A DNA stretch of 15,272 nt from Burkholderiales bacterium (lineage in GTDB: Bacteria; Pseudomonadota; Gammaproteobacteria; Burkholderiales; Burkholderiaceae). The notes beneath the pieces are model-generated. The model did not search any database. It was given only the letters and a program-made list of their open reading frames with translations, and was not told the DNA's origin. The stretch lies in assembly GCA_947372535.1 (NCBI GenBank), contig CANBUA010000094.1:1-15272 (forward strand), written 5' to 3'. This document shows, in pieces, positions 1 to 7,137 of this stretch. The translations under genes were made by a program, and so were the position numbers. The number at the start of each line of letters is the position of its first letter. Within the stretch, counting starts at the first letter, position 1.

Positions 1-170
1 TTCAAGGCCGCCAAGGCGCCCAGCCAGATGGCGTAGGTCTTGCCCGATCCGGTGGTAGCGTGCAAGAGGCCGCTTCGGCCTTGCGCCATGGCCTGCCAGG
101 TCGCCGCCTGAAACGCAAAAGGCGACCAGCCTTGCGCCGCGAACCATTGCTGCGGCGTCACGGCGGTCAC
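1..170 (-). CDS. Ligase-associated DEXH-box helicase (Lhr-like), N-terminal fragment
   Basis: This is the first 56 codons of a superfamily 2 DNA helicase; the gene runs off the left edge. The visible peptide has a Q-motif-like FAFQ (residues 18-21) and a clear Walker A loop, ATTGSGKT (38-45), which binds ATP. The spacing between them and the context, directly after an ATP-dependent ligase, match the ligase-associated Lhr-type helicases that unwind DNA or RNA:DNA 3'-to-5' in the known family. The start chosen is a GTG at 170 whose bases overlap the ligase stop codon (GTGA), suggesting translational coupling; a second in-frame GTG at 161 is possible. There is no strong Shine-Dalgarno sequence before either. 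Assignment to a helicase is secure from the P-loop and context, but DEXH, motif VI and the Lhr C-terminal core are outside the window. Confidence 0.85.
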   Translation of the reverse strand, partial: MTAVTPQQWFAAQGWSPFAFQAATWQAMAQGRSGLLHATTGSGKTYAIWLGALAAL

Positions 171-1843
171 TTCAGCAACGAGGCTGGCGGCAGCAAAGCG
201 CGCAGCGTGGCCAGGGTGTCGGCCTCGGCCACAGGCTTGTCCCAGCGCAGCCGCAACATGCGCGGAAAGCGCACCGCCAAGCCGGACTTGTGGCGCGGCG
301 AAGCCTGGATGCCTTCGAAGCCCAGCTCCACCACCAGTGTGGGCGTGACGGCACGCACAGGGCCGAACTTCTCGGTCACGGTCTGGCGGATGCGGGCATC
401 CACCACATTCATCTCTTCGTCGGTCAGGCCAGAGTAGGCCTTGGCGAACGGCACGAGCTGGCGCGGCTGAGGCTCGCCCGTGGCCTCGTCGATCACCTCC
501 TCGCGGTCCCACACGGCCAAGGTGAAGTCGGTGTAAAGGTTGGCACGGCGACCATGGCCACGCTGGGCGTAAATGACGACCGCGTCAATGCTCAAAGGAT
601 CGATCTTCCACTTCCACCAGACGCCCGCCTCTTTGGTACGGCCCGTGCCATAACGGCTGCCCGGGTGCTTGAGCATGAAGCCTTCGACACCGCGTGCACG
701 GGCCTGTTCGCGCAATTGGGCCAGCGAGGCCCAATCAGCCTCCACCACCCGGGGCGAGAGCTGCAAGGGCGCATCGGGGTAGTCGGCTTTGAGCTGCCCG
801 GTCATGCCATCGAGCAAGGCGCGCCGCGCCCACTGAGGCGTGCCGCGCATGTCCTGGCCTTCCCACTCGATCAGGTCATAGGCCATGAAGATGGCGGGGC
901 AATCGCCCAGCAGCTTGCGGCTGACGCTTTTGCGGCCAATGCGCGTCTGCAATTGCGCGAAGGGTTGCACTTGGCCATCGCGCCAGATCAGCACCTCGCC
1001 ATCGAGCACCGTGCCTTCGGGCAGGAAGACGCCCAGGGCCTGCAACTCCGGGAAGCGCTCGCTGATGAGCTCCTCGCCGCGCGACCACAGCCACACTTGA
1101 TCTTGCCGGTGGATGAGTTGCGCGCGGATGCCGTCCCACTTCCATTCGACCTGCCAGTCGCTGAGCTCACCCAAGGACTCGGGTGGTGCTTGCAGGGGGT
1201 GCGCCAGGAAGAAGGGATATGGCTGGCCGGCATCACGCGCATCGGCCTGGGGCTCAGTGCTCAACAGGGCCTGATAGGCCTGCTCGGTCGGCAAGCGCGA
1301 TTTGTCGGTGTAGCCCATGAAACGCTGGGCCAGGCGTTGCGCATCCACGCCGTGGGTTTCGGCCACAGCGCGCAGCACCAACAGCTTGGCCACGCCCACG
1401 CGGAAACCGCCGCCGATCAGCTTGGTCAGCAGGAAGCGGCCTTGCGTATCGAGCTCGTCCCAGTAGCGCGCCAGCGCCGCTTGCAGGTCCAGTGGCGACT
1501 GGCCGCGCAAAGGCAACAGGCGCTCTTCGATCCAGGCGTGCAGCGGCAGATCGCTCAGGTGCGTGGGCGGGGGCAGCACCAGGGCCACGGTCTCGGCCAG
1601 GTCGCCCACGATGTGGTAACTCTCATCGAACAACCAGGACTCGATGCGGGCTTGCTCGCAGGCAGCGAGGCGAATCAGGCTGCTGGGCACGGATTGACGT
1701 GGCTTGCCGCCAGCGAGGAAGTAAAGCGCCCAGGCGGCATCGCGCGCCGGCGCCTGCTTGAAATAATCGACCAGGATCTGGGTTTTGGCGCGTGTGGAGG
1801 TGGTGCCGTCCAAGGCGGCGAACAAGGTGGAGAAGGCTTTCAT
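167..1843 (-). CDS. ATP-dependent DNA ligase of the Lhr-associated damage response module
   Basis: A 558-residue ATP-dependent DNA ligase that should seal nicks by the lysyl-AMP route. Residues 1-210 form an N-terminal DNA-binding-like region. The nucleotidyltransferase domain follows, with motif I EWKWDGIR holding the AMP-accepting lysine (K235), motif III-like LDGEVLIW (280-287), AYDLIEWEG (321-329), motif [10 protein letters not shown] (386-393) and motif V WWKWKIDP (409-416). An OB-fold region fills about 417-535. Length and domain plan match the stand-alone ligases (often annotated cisplatin-resistance or LigB-type) found beside an exonuclease and an Lhr helicase, and not LigD. The ATG at 1843 overlaps the exonuclease stop as ATGA, with AAGG about nine bases upstream. 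The stop overlaps the helicase GTG. All adenylation motifs are intact, so an active enzyme is expected; a repair role is inferred from family and context. Confidence 0.93.
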   Translation of the reverse strand: MKAFSTLFAALDGTTSTRAKTQILVDYFKQAPARDAAWALYFLAGGKPRQSVPSSLIRLAACEQARIESWLFDESYHIVGDLAETVALVLPPPTHLSDLPLHAWIEERLLPLRGQSPLDLQAALARYWDELDTQGRFLLTKLIGGGFRVGVAKLLVLRAVAETHGVDAQRLAQRFMGYTDKSRLPTEQAYQALLSTEPQADARDAGQPYPFFLAHPLQAPPESLGELSDWQVEWKWDGIRAQLIHRQDQVWLWSRGEELISERFPELQALGVFLPEGTVLDGEVLIWRDGQVQPFAQLQTRIGRKSVSRKLLGDCPAIFMAYDLIEWEGQDMRGTPQWARRALLDGMTGQLKADYPDAPLQLSPRVVEADWASLAQLREQARARGVEGFMLKHPGSRYGTGRTKEAGVWWKWKIDPLSIDAVVIYAQRGHGRRANLYTDFTLAVWDREEVIDEATGEPQPRQLVPFAKAYSGLTDEEMNVVDARIRQTVTEKFGPVRAVTPTLVVELGFEGIQASPRHKSGLAVRFPRMLRLRWDKPVAEADTLATLRALLPPASLLK

Positions 1844-2961
1844 GGGGGATCGCCTTCGACCACATCATCTGCCACGCTTGAATCACCGCCCAGCGCGTCA
1901 TCGACCGTGTCGCTGGGCGCATCCAGCCTGGTCTCGATGGCCTCGTCCAGCTGGTCATCACCAAACTCGGTCTTGAAGGCGCCCGCCTCCAAGCCCAGCT
2001 CCTGCAGGTGCCGCACCAGCGGCTCGACGTAGCCGTGCGTGACGATCACGCGCTCGGCCCCCGTGGCGCCAATGGCCTGCATCAGCCCGGGCCAGTCGGC
2101 ATGGTCGGAGAGCACGAAGCCCCGGTCCAGCGCACGCCGGCGACGCATGCCGCGCAGTTGCATCCAGCCCGAGGCAAAAGCATCGCTGTGTTCTCCGAAG
2201 CGACGCAGCCAGGTCGTGCCTTGTGCCGAGGGCGGCGCCAGCACCAGGCTTTGCGACAAGGCCGCACGCTCCAGGTCCAGCACGTTGTGGGTCTCGGGCA
2301 GGGCCACACCCTCCTGGCGGTAGGCCGCGTTCAAAGCGTTCATGGCCCCATGCGTGACGATGGGCCCGATGCTGGTGTCCAGCCCGGACAACACACGTTG
2401 CGCTTTGCCGAAAGCATAGGCATAGAGCACCGAGGCCCGACCAGCCTGGGCATTGACCCGCCACCAAGCATTGATCTGCGCAAAGACCTCGGCCTGATCA
2501 GCCCAGCGGAACACCGGCAGGCCAAAGGTCGATTCGGTGATGAAGGTCTGGCAAGGCACAGGCTCGAAGGGCAGGCAGGTGGCGTCCGGACCGGTCTTGT
2601 AATCGCCCGAGGCCACCCACACACGGCCCTCGTGCTCGATGCGCACCTGCGCCGAGCCCAGCACATGACCGGCCGGGTGCAGCGAGACCTTGACGCCATG
2701 GTGATGCACCACCTCGCCATAAGCCAGCGATTGCAGGCTGATGTCGCTGCCCAGCCGGGCACGCAGCACCCCTTGCGAGGGCGATGCCGCCAGGTAGTGC
2801 GTGCTGCCTCGGCGGGCATGGTCGCCGTGTGCGTGCGTGATCACGGCCCGGTCCACCGGCCTCCAGGGATCGATGTAGAAGTCACCGGGCGGGCAATACA
2901 GGCCTTCCGGCCGCGCAACCACCAGGTCGAGGGCAGCGCTGGCGCTGTGAGGCGGTGTCAT
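1840..2961 (-). CDS. Ligase-associated DNA exonuclease (metallo-beta-lactamase/beta-CASP fold)
   Basis: A 373-residue nuclease of the metallo-beta-lactamase superfamily, resembling SNM1/Artemis-type DNA exonucleases and not RNases by its neighbours. Counting from this ATG, the metal-binding motif HAHGDH is at 43-48, followed by HPAGHVLGSAQ (95-105), SGDYK (118-122), ESTFG (143-147), LSDHADW (284-290) and THGY (308-311). Together these supply the expected two-metal site and beta-CASP region. Family knowledge assigns such proteins to trimming DNA ends or crosslink intermediates for the partner ligase and helicase. The ATG at 2961 was chosen because an AGGG lies about eight bases before it; a GTG at 2970 would add three residues. 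The stop overlaps the ligase start. The last 25 or so residues are a strongly acidic, probably disordered tail (Asp/Glu/Ser-rich) beyond the catalytic fold. The gene begins 15 bases after the PLD gene stop. Confidence 0.9.
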   Translation of the reverse strand: MTPPHSASAALDLVVARPEGLYCPPGDFYIDPWRPVDRAVITHAHGDHARRGSTHYLAASPSQGVLRARLGSDISLQSLAYGEVVHHHGVKVSLHPAGHVLGSAQVRIEHEGRVWVASGDYKTGPDATCLPFEPVPCQTFITESTFGLPVFRWADQAEVFAQINAWWRVNAQAGRASVLYAYAFGKAQRVLSGLDTSIGPIVTHGAMNALNAAYRQEGVALPETHNVLDLERAALSQSLVLAPPSAQGTTWLRRFGEHSDAFASGWMQLRGMRRRRALDRGFVLSDHADWPGLMQAIGATGAERVIVTHGYVEPLVRHLQELGLEAGAFKTEFGDDQLDEAIETRLDAPSDTVDDALGGDSSVADDVVEGDPP

Positions 2962-2976
2962 CGCGCGCACCCTGCC

Positions 2977-4542
2977 TCAAAGCATTTCATCGGGCGCCAG
3001 CGGGCCCAGCACCTTCAACCCGAGCTTGAGCCAGGTGCTGGCATCGGGCTCGTACTGACCCGTCAGCTTGGGATCCGGCGGCTTGGTGGTCCATTGCAAT
3101 TCGTGATCGGCATTGAGCGACAAGCCATAGCTGTTGCCGGCCACCTCGTTGAACACCTCGATGAGCTGGCTGGCCAACTCGGGGCTGCGCATGACCACGC
3201 CCATCTCGGTGTTGAGCTTGCTGGAGCGCGGGTCCAGGTTCATGGAGCCGACCACCGCGACTTGGCCATCGATCACCAATACCTTGGCATGCAAGGACGC
3301 ACGCGACGAACCCAGCGACCCGATGGAGGCATTTTTGGACGTACCCAACTTGGGCTTGAGTTCGTGAATCTGCACGCCCATGTCCAGCAAGGCCAGCCGG
3401 TAGCGCGAATAACCCACGTGCACCGCCGGCGCATCCGTCGTGGCCAGCGAGTTGGTGAGCACGCGCACCGCCACGCCGCGCTCGCGCAGGGTCTTGAACA
3501 GCTTCATGCCGTGTTCGCCTGGCACGAAGTAAGGCGAGATGATCACCAACTCGCGCCGGGCCGACAGCAGCAATCGGTCGATGTCGTCGTAGATGACTTC
3601 ATCAGCCTCAGGCGGTGCACCTGGGTCCATCTTGGAGGGCTTGTCGGCCAACACCCGGGCACGCACCCAGGTCAGCGGCAGCTTGCCTTGATCAAGCCCA
3701 CGCGAGAACGCCGATGTCGGCACCTCGGCCACCGGCTTGGATGCCGCACTGGCCGCAGGCGGCGAGGCAGACGCTGCGATGGCCGGCTCGCCCGCCACGG
3801 CAGCGACCGGGTAGGCCAGGGGATCATTCCAGAATCGATCAAAGGTGGTGGACAGCGCGCGCACAGCCGGCCCACCGACAAGCACGTCGATGTCCAGGAA
3901 ATTGCTCGCCTTGTCGCGCAGGAAATAGGCATCGCCCAGGTTGCGCCCACCGGTCACGGCCAGGGAGTTATCCGCCACGAACATCTTGTTGTGCATGCGG
4001 TGGTTGATGCGCTTGAAGTCACTGAGCGAGGCCATGATGCGCGTCACGGTATGCCATCGACCGGCGGGCAAGGGGTTGTAGAGACGCACCTCGATGTTGC
4101 GATGGCGGGTCAGGCGCATCAGACCTTCATCCTGACCAGCGGTGTTGAGGTCATCGATCAGCAGGCGCACGCGCACGCCGCGCTCGGCTGCGGCCCACAC
4201 GTGCTGCATGATGGCCCGCGAGGAGCCGTCGCTATGCACGAGGTAGTACTGCAGGTCCAGCGTGCGCTCGGCGTGGTCGGCCAGCGCGATCAAAGTGCCC
4301 AATGCGTCTTCACCCGAGATCAGGAGCTTGAAGCCCGAGACCCGAGCATCCTGCGACTCCTTGGCGGACAGCTTGCCCAGCACGGTGGTTTCGGCTTGCG
4401 CCACAGGCAATGCGTGGATGGGCTCGTGGGCCACCGGTGGCGGCAGGCTGGCACAGCCGCCGGCCAGCGCCACGCAGGGCAGCAGCAGCCACAGGCACCG
4501 CCTGACCATCATGGTGATGTCGAATCTGGAAATACTGCGCAT
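2977..4542 (-). CDS. Phospholipase D-family protein, ClsC-like, predicted lipoprotein
   Basis: A 521-residue phospholipase D-superfamily protein with two HxKxxxxD catalytic motifs: H184/K186/D191 (within RMHNKMFVAD) and H418/K420/D425 (within SLHAKVLVID). The surrounding GGRNLGD and GSMNLDPRS are typical. The best-known relative is E. coli cardiolipin synthase ClsC (YmdC, roughly 470 residues), which makes cardiolipin from phosphatidylglycerol and phosphatidylethanolamine; lipid substrate here is inferred. The N-terminus has basic residues, a leucine-rich core and ALAGGC (Cys30), a slightly off-consensus lipobox, so a membrane-anchored periplasmic protein is likely. An Ala/Ser/Pro-rich insert at about 248-277 separates the two halves and probably adds length. 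The ATG at 4542 was chosen because AAGG lies five bases upstream and it gives a sensible signal peptide; a GTG at 4599, overlapping the exporter stop as GTGA, would add 19 residues. Confidence 0.87.
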   Translation of the reverse strand: MRSISRFDITMMVRRCLWLLLPCVALAGGCASLPPPVAHEPIHALPVAQAETTVLGKLSAKESQDARVSGFKLLISGEDALGTLIALADHAERTLDLQYYLVHSDGSSRAIMQHVWAAAERGVRVRLLIDDLNTAGQDEGLMRLTRHRNIEVRLYNPLPAGRWHTVTRIMASLSDFKRINHRMHNKMFVADNSLAVTGGRNLGDAYFLRDKASNFLDIDVLVGGPAVRALSTTFDRFWNDPLAYPVAAVAGEPAIAASASPPAASAASKPVAEVPTSAFSRGLDQGKLPLTWVRARVLADKPSKMDPGAPPEADEVIYDDIDRLLLSARRELVIISPYFVPGEHGMKLFKTLRERGVAVRVLTNSLATTDAPAVHVGYSRYRLALLDMGVQIHELKPKLGTSKNASIGSLGSSRASLHAKVLVIDGQVAVVGSMNLDPRSSKLNTEMGVVMRSPELASQLIEVFNEVAGNSYGLSLNADHELQWTTKPPDPKLTGQYEPDASTWLKLGLKVLGPLAPDEML

Positions 4543-4547
4543 GGAAG

Positions 4548-4551
4548 CCTT
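4548..4551 (-). promoter_or_regulatory. Ribosome binding site deciding the PLD gene start
   Basis: On the minus strand AAGG is followed by five bases and the ATG at 4542. The alternative starts at 4599 (GTG) and 4578 (ATG) have no comparable purine-rich sequence. This is the main reason for preferring the shorter protein. Confidence 0.45.
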
Positions 4552-4595
4552 GTGAGGTGGTCTATGGTGTTTGTTCATGGTGTTTGACAAAAGGC

Positions 4596-6038
4596 TCACG
4601 CCTCGGCTTTGCCGGCCACGGCTTGTCGGGTCAGGTGCTTGCCTCGGCTCACGCTGTCACCATCACCGCGGCGCAAGGTCCAGAAGGTCAAGGATGACAG
4701 CACGGTCATGCCGGCCATCGTCAGGAATGCGTGGTGTAGTGCATTCATCACGGCTATTCGATCGGATTGGGCCGTGTCGCCCAGGTACCAACCCACGATC
4801 AGCGAACCGCAAGCCAGGCCAAAGCTCATGGACATCTGCTGCATGGAACTGGCGATGGTGCTGGCCATGCTGGAATCGACCGTCTCGACATCGGCGTACG
4901 CCATGGAGTTCATGCTGGAGAACTGAAGCGAGTTGAACAGGCCTTGAGCCAGGCTCAACATCACGATGAACACCAACGGCGTGCCGATGCCCACCAGCGA
5001 GAACAAGCCGATGGTCACGCCAATCATCAGCGTGTTGACCATCAGCACAGGCTTGTAGCCAAAGCGCGCCAGCACTCTGGAGGACAGGAATTTCATGCCC
5101 ATGGCGCCCAGGGCCGCCGGCATCATCAACAGGCCCGATTTCCAGGCGGGCAGGCCCAGGCCGATCTGGTAGAGCAAGGGCAGCAGGAAAGGCAAGCCAC
5201 CGATGCCCAGCCGCGTGATGAAACCACCGGCCACTGACACCCGGAAGGTTCGCAGCTTGAACAGTGACAGGCGCAACAGCGGAAACGGCTTTTCATGCGC
5301 ATGCCAGACATAGGCGCCCAGAAGGCTGAGCGACAGCACCAGCAGCACCATCTCGGAAGTCAGGTCGATGCGGTGCTCACCGAAGATCTCCAGCAGCCAC
5401 GACAGCAATGCCGTGCCCGTGCCGAACAGCACCAGGCCAATGACATCCAAGGGCCGCTGACGCTCGCCCTGGTAGTTGGGCATGTAGCGGTGGATGAGCC
5501 ACATGGCCAGCAGACCCACCGGCACGTTGACGAAGAAGATCTCGCGCCAGGACAGCCAGTGCACGATGAGCCCGCCCACGGTGGGACCCAGCAGTGGACC
5601 GATCAGCGCCGGGATGATCACGAAGTTCATCGCTGTGAGCAGCTCCGATTTGGAGAAGGTTCGAATGATGGCGAGGCGGCCGACGGGCATCATCATGGCC
5701 GCGCCCAGACCTTGGAGGATGCGCGCAGCCACCAGCATGGGCACGTCCAGGGACAAGCCGCACAAGATAGACGCCAGCGTGAACACGCCCACGGCGATGC
5801 CGAAGACGCGCCGCGTGCCGAATCGATCGGCCATCCAGCCGCTGACCGGGATGCCCACGGCCAGGCTGAGGATGTAGCTGCTGACCACCGCCTTGAGGCT
5901 CAAGGGTGTTGCTTGCAGACTCACGGCCATGGACGGGATCGCCGTGTTGACGATGGTCGCGTCCAGTTGTTCCATGAACAAGGCAGTGGCCACCAGCCAG
6001 GGCAGGTATCGCTTGATGGTGGCGTCTGAAGTGTCCAT
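4596..6038 (-). CDS. MFS drug exporter, DHA2/EmrB-QacA family (HsrA-like)
   Basis: A 480-residue inner-membrane transporter of the major facilitator superfamily, with about 14 hydrophobic segments. Visible family markers are LDATIVNTAIP at the end of helix 1 (25-35), motif A GWMADRFGTRR (67-77) in the loop after helix 2, the LQGLGAAMMMPVGR segment (108-121), and motif C GPLLGPTVGG (147-156), which is diagnostic of proton-driven antiporters. The sequence most resembles E. coli HsrA/YieO-type DHA2 permeases; the substrate cannot be read from sequence. The ATG at 6038 gives the normal short cytoplasmic N-terminus before helix 1, although no strong Shine-Dalgarno is present. It is the first gene of the minus-strand unit, and its TGA sits 53 bases before the preferred PLD start. 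It carries no DNA-related domain, so its link to the ligase genes downstream is positional only. Confidence 0.9.
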   Translation of the reverse strand: MDTSDATIKRYLPWLVATALFMEQLDATIVNTAIPSMAVSLQATPLSLKAVVSSYILSLAVGIPVSGWMADRFGTRRVFGIAVGVFTLASILCGLSLDVPMLVAARILQGLGAAMMMPVGRLAIIRTFSKSELLTAMNFVIIPALIGPLLGPTVGGLIVHWLSWREIFFVNVPVGLLAMWLIHRYMPNYQGERQRPLDVIGLVLFGTGTALLSWLLEIFGEHRIDLTSEMVLLVLSLSLLGAYVWHAHEKPFPLLRLSLFKLRTFRVSVAGGFITRLGIGGLPFLLPLLYQIGLGLPAWKSGLLMMPAALGAMGMKFLSSRVLARFGYKPVLMVNTLMIGVTIGLFSLVGIGTPLVFIVMLSLAQGLFNSLQFSSMNSMAYADVETVDSSMASTIASSMQQMSMSFGLACGSLIVGWYLGDTAQSDRIAVMNALHHAFLTMAGMTVLSSLTFWTLRRGDGDSVSRGKHLTRQAVAGKAEA

Positions 6039-6239
6039 ATCGTTTGCAGGTTAGTCCACAAGCACGTTGCAAGAAGGAGGCCGCGGCAGATGGCCCCACA
6101 AGCCCTCGGCATCAGCAATTCGGTGCGTAACTTTTACAGGCTTGTCACCAGCTCTGCCGACTGCGTGCGGCCTTGCTCATCCCCTGGCGGGAACGTCGAT
6201 TGCAAGATGGACAGACCCAAGGTTTCCAAGGTGAATCCC
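6039..6239. promoter_or_regulatory. Divergent intergenic region between the MFS exporter and ku
   Basis: These 201 bases must hold promoters for the minus-strand exporter/PLD/ligase unit and for ku-ligD. I see no convincing sigma-70 -35/-10 pair and no LexA-type CTGT-N8-ACAG site on either strand. A TTGCAA palindrome lies at 6067-6072. A near-perfect Shine-Dalgarno sequence (AAGGAGG, 6074-6080) precedes an in-frame ATG at 6090. The region is slightly less GC-rich at third positions when read in the ku frame (roughly 72 percent by hand count of 50 codons). Confidence 0.4.
6228..6233 (+). promoter_or_regulatory. Ribosome binding site of ku
   Basis: AAGGTG ends six bases before the ATG at 6240. 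It supports the start that also gives the conserved Ku N-terminus beginning MPRSIWKGAI. Confidence 0.55.
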
Positions 6240-7103
6240 ATGCCACGCTCGATCTGGAAAGGCGCCATCAACTTCGGCCTCGTGCACGTGCCGGTGGCGC
6301 TCTACCCGGCGTCTCAATCCGAAGGCATCGATTTCGATTGGCTGGACAAACGCACCATGGACCCGGTGGGTTACAAGCGCGTCAACAAGCGCACCGGCAA
6401 GGAAATCACCAAGGAGAACATCGTCAAAGGCGTCAAGCAGGAGGATGGTGACTACGTGATCCTCAGCGATGAAGAAGTCGCCCAGGCCTACCCGCGCACC
6501 GTGCAAGCCATCGAGATCGAAGCCTTCGTGAAAGCCCAGGAGGTGTCCTTCGTGTACCTGGAGCGGCCTTATTACCTCGAGTCCATCAACAAGGGCGACA
6601 AGGTCTACGCGTTGCTGCGCGATGCCATGAACCAGGCTGGCGTGATCGGCATCGCACGGGTCGTGCTGCACACCAAGGAGCATCTGGCCGCGCTGGTGCC
6701 GACCGGCGCTGCGCTGATGCTGGACCTGCTCCGCTGGGCCGACGACATCCGCTCGCCCGACGAGCTCAACATCCCGGGCGAGGCGGTCAAACCCAAAGAG
6801 GCCGAGCTCAAAATGGCCGCCGAGCTCATCGGCCAGATGACGGCGCCCTGGCAGCCCGACGCCTACAAAGACACCTTTGCCGACGCCTTGCGCGCGCTGA
6901 TCGCCTTGAAGGTCAAATCCGGCAAGACCGAAAAGGTCACGCCGTTGGAGGACGTCGAAACCGGTGGCTCATCCAACGTGATCGATCTGGCCGAGTTGCT
7001 GCGCAGCAGCTTGCGACAGCGCAAGGGTGGTGGCGCCGACAAGGCCAAGGCCGCGGCCAAAACCGCCCCCCCCAAGAAGACCGCAGCCCGCAAGCGTGCC
7101 TGA
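6240..7103 (+). CDS. ku: Non-homologous end-joining DNA end-binding protein Ku
   Basis: A 287-residue bacterial Ku, which forms a homodimeric ring on double-strand DNA ends and recruits LigD. The N-terminus SIWKGAINFGLVHVPV (4-19) is the family signature, and the beta-barrel core continues with LYPAS, GYKRVNKRTGKEI (44-56), YYLESINKG (111-119) and ALLRDAM (124-130). The core ends around residue 225. The end is a Lys/Arg/Ala-rich tail (about 259-287), as in many bacterial Ku proteins where such tails aid DNA binding and LigD contact. The ATG at 6240 was chosen from family homology and the RBS just upstream. The reading frame stays open for 50 more codons to an ATG at 6090 that has an even better Shine-Dalgarno sequence, so a longer form cannot be dismissed. 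ligD follows after 34 bases, so the two are probably cotranscribed. Confidence 0.96.
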   Translation: MPRSIWKGAINFGLVHVPVALYPASQSEGIDFDWLDKRTMDPVGYKRVNKRTGKEITKENIVKGVKQEDGDYVILSDEEVAQAYPRTVQAIEIEAFVKAQEVSFVYLERPYYLESINKGDKVYALLRDAMNQAGVIGIARVVLHTKEHLAALVPTGAALMLDLLRWADDIRSPDELNIPGEAVKPKEAELKMAAELIGQMTAPWQPDAYKDTFADALRALIALKVKSGKTEKVTPLEDVETGGSSNVIDLAELLRSSLRQRKGGGADKAKAAAKTAPPKKTAARKRA

Positions 7104-7120
7104 CGGCGAAAGCGGAACCC

Positions 7121-7125
7121 AAGGA
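7121..7125 (+). promoter_or_regulatory. Weak ribosome binding site upstream of ligD
   Basis: AAGGA ends 12 bases before the ATG at 7138, a long spacing, with an additional GAG seven bases before the ATG. The reading frame is open upstream to a GTG at 7027 inside ku, but that extension is a Pro/Arg-rich shadow of ku codons. Confidence 0.35.
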
Positions 7126-7137
7126 CCGAGTCACGTC

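Noticed and set aside
290..2032. 580-codon plus-strand open frame antisense to the ligase
   Set aside because: Same shadow character; the minus-strand ligase has all adenylation motifs and overlapping start/stop junctions.
2008..4587. Very long plus-strand open frame (859 codons) antisense to the exonuclease and PLD genes
   Set aside because: Its translation is a His/Gln/Arg/Gly-rich low-complexity mix with no domain, typical of the frame opposite a GC-rich gene; both minus-strand genes under it have intact catalytic motifs.
6127..6156. GTAACTT followed by TCTG, resembling a sigma-E type promoter before ku
   Set aside because: The spacer is 19 bases, longer than the 16-17 expected, and the -35 half is imperfect.
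6039..6239. LexA/SOS box controlling the two repair units
   Set aside because: No CTGT-N8-ACAG pattern found on reading the divergent region; SOS control is not supported by sequence here.
7027..7137. GTG start giving LigD 37 extra residues
   Set aside because: The extension overlaps the ku coding end, is Pro/Arg-rich shadow sequence, and LigD homology begins shortly after the ATG at 7138.
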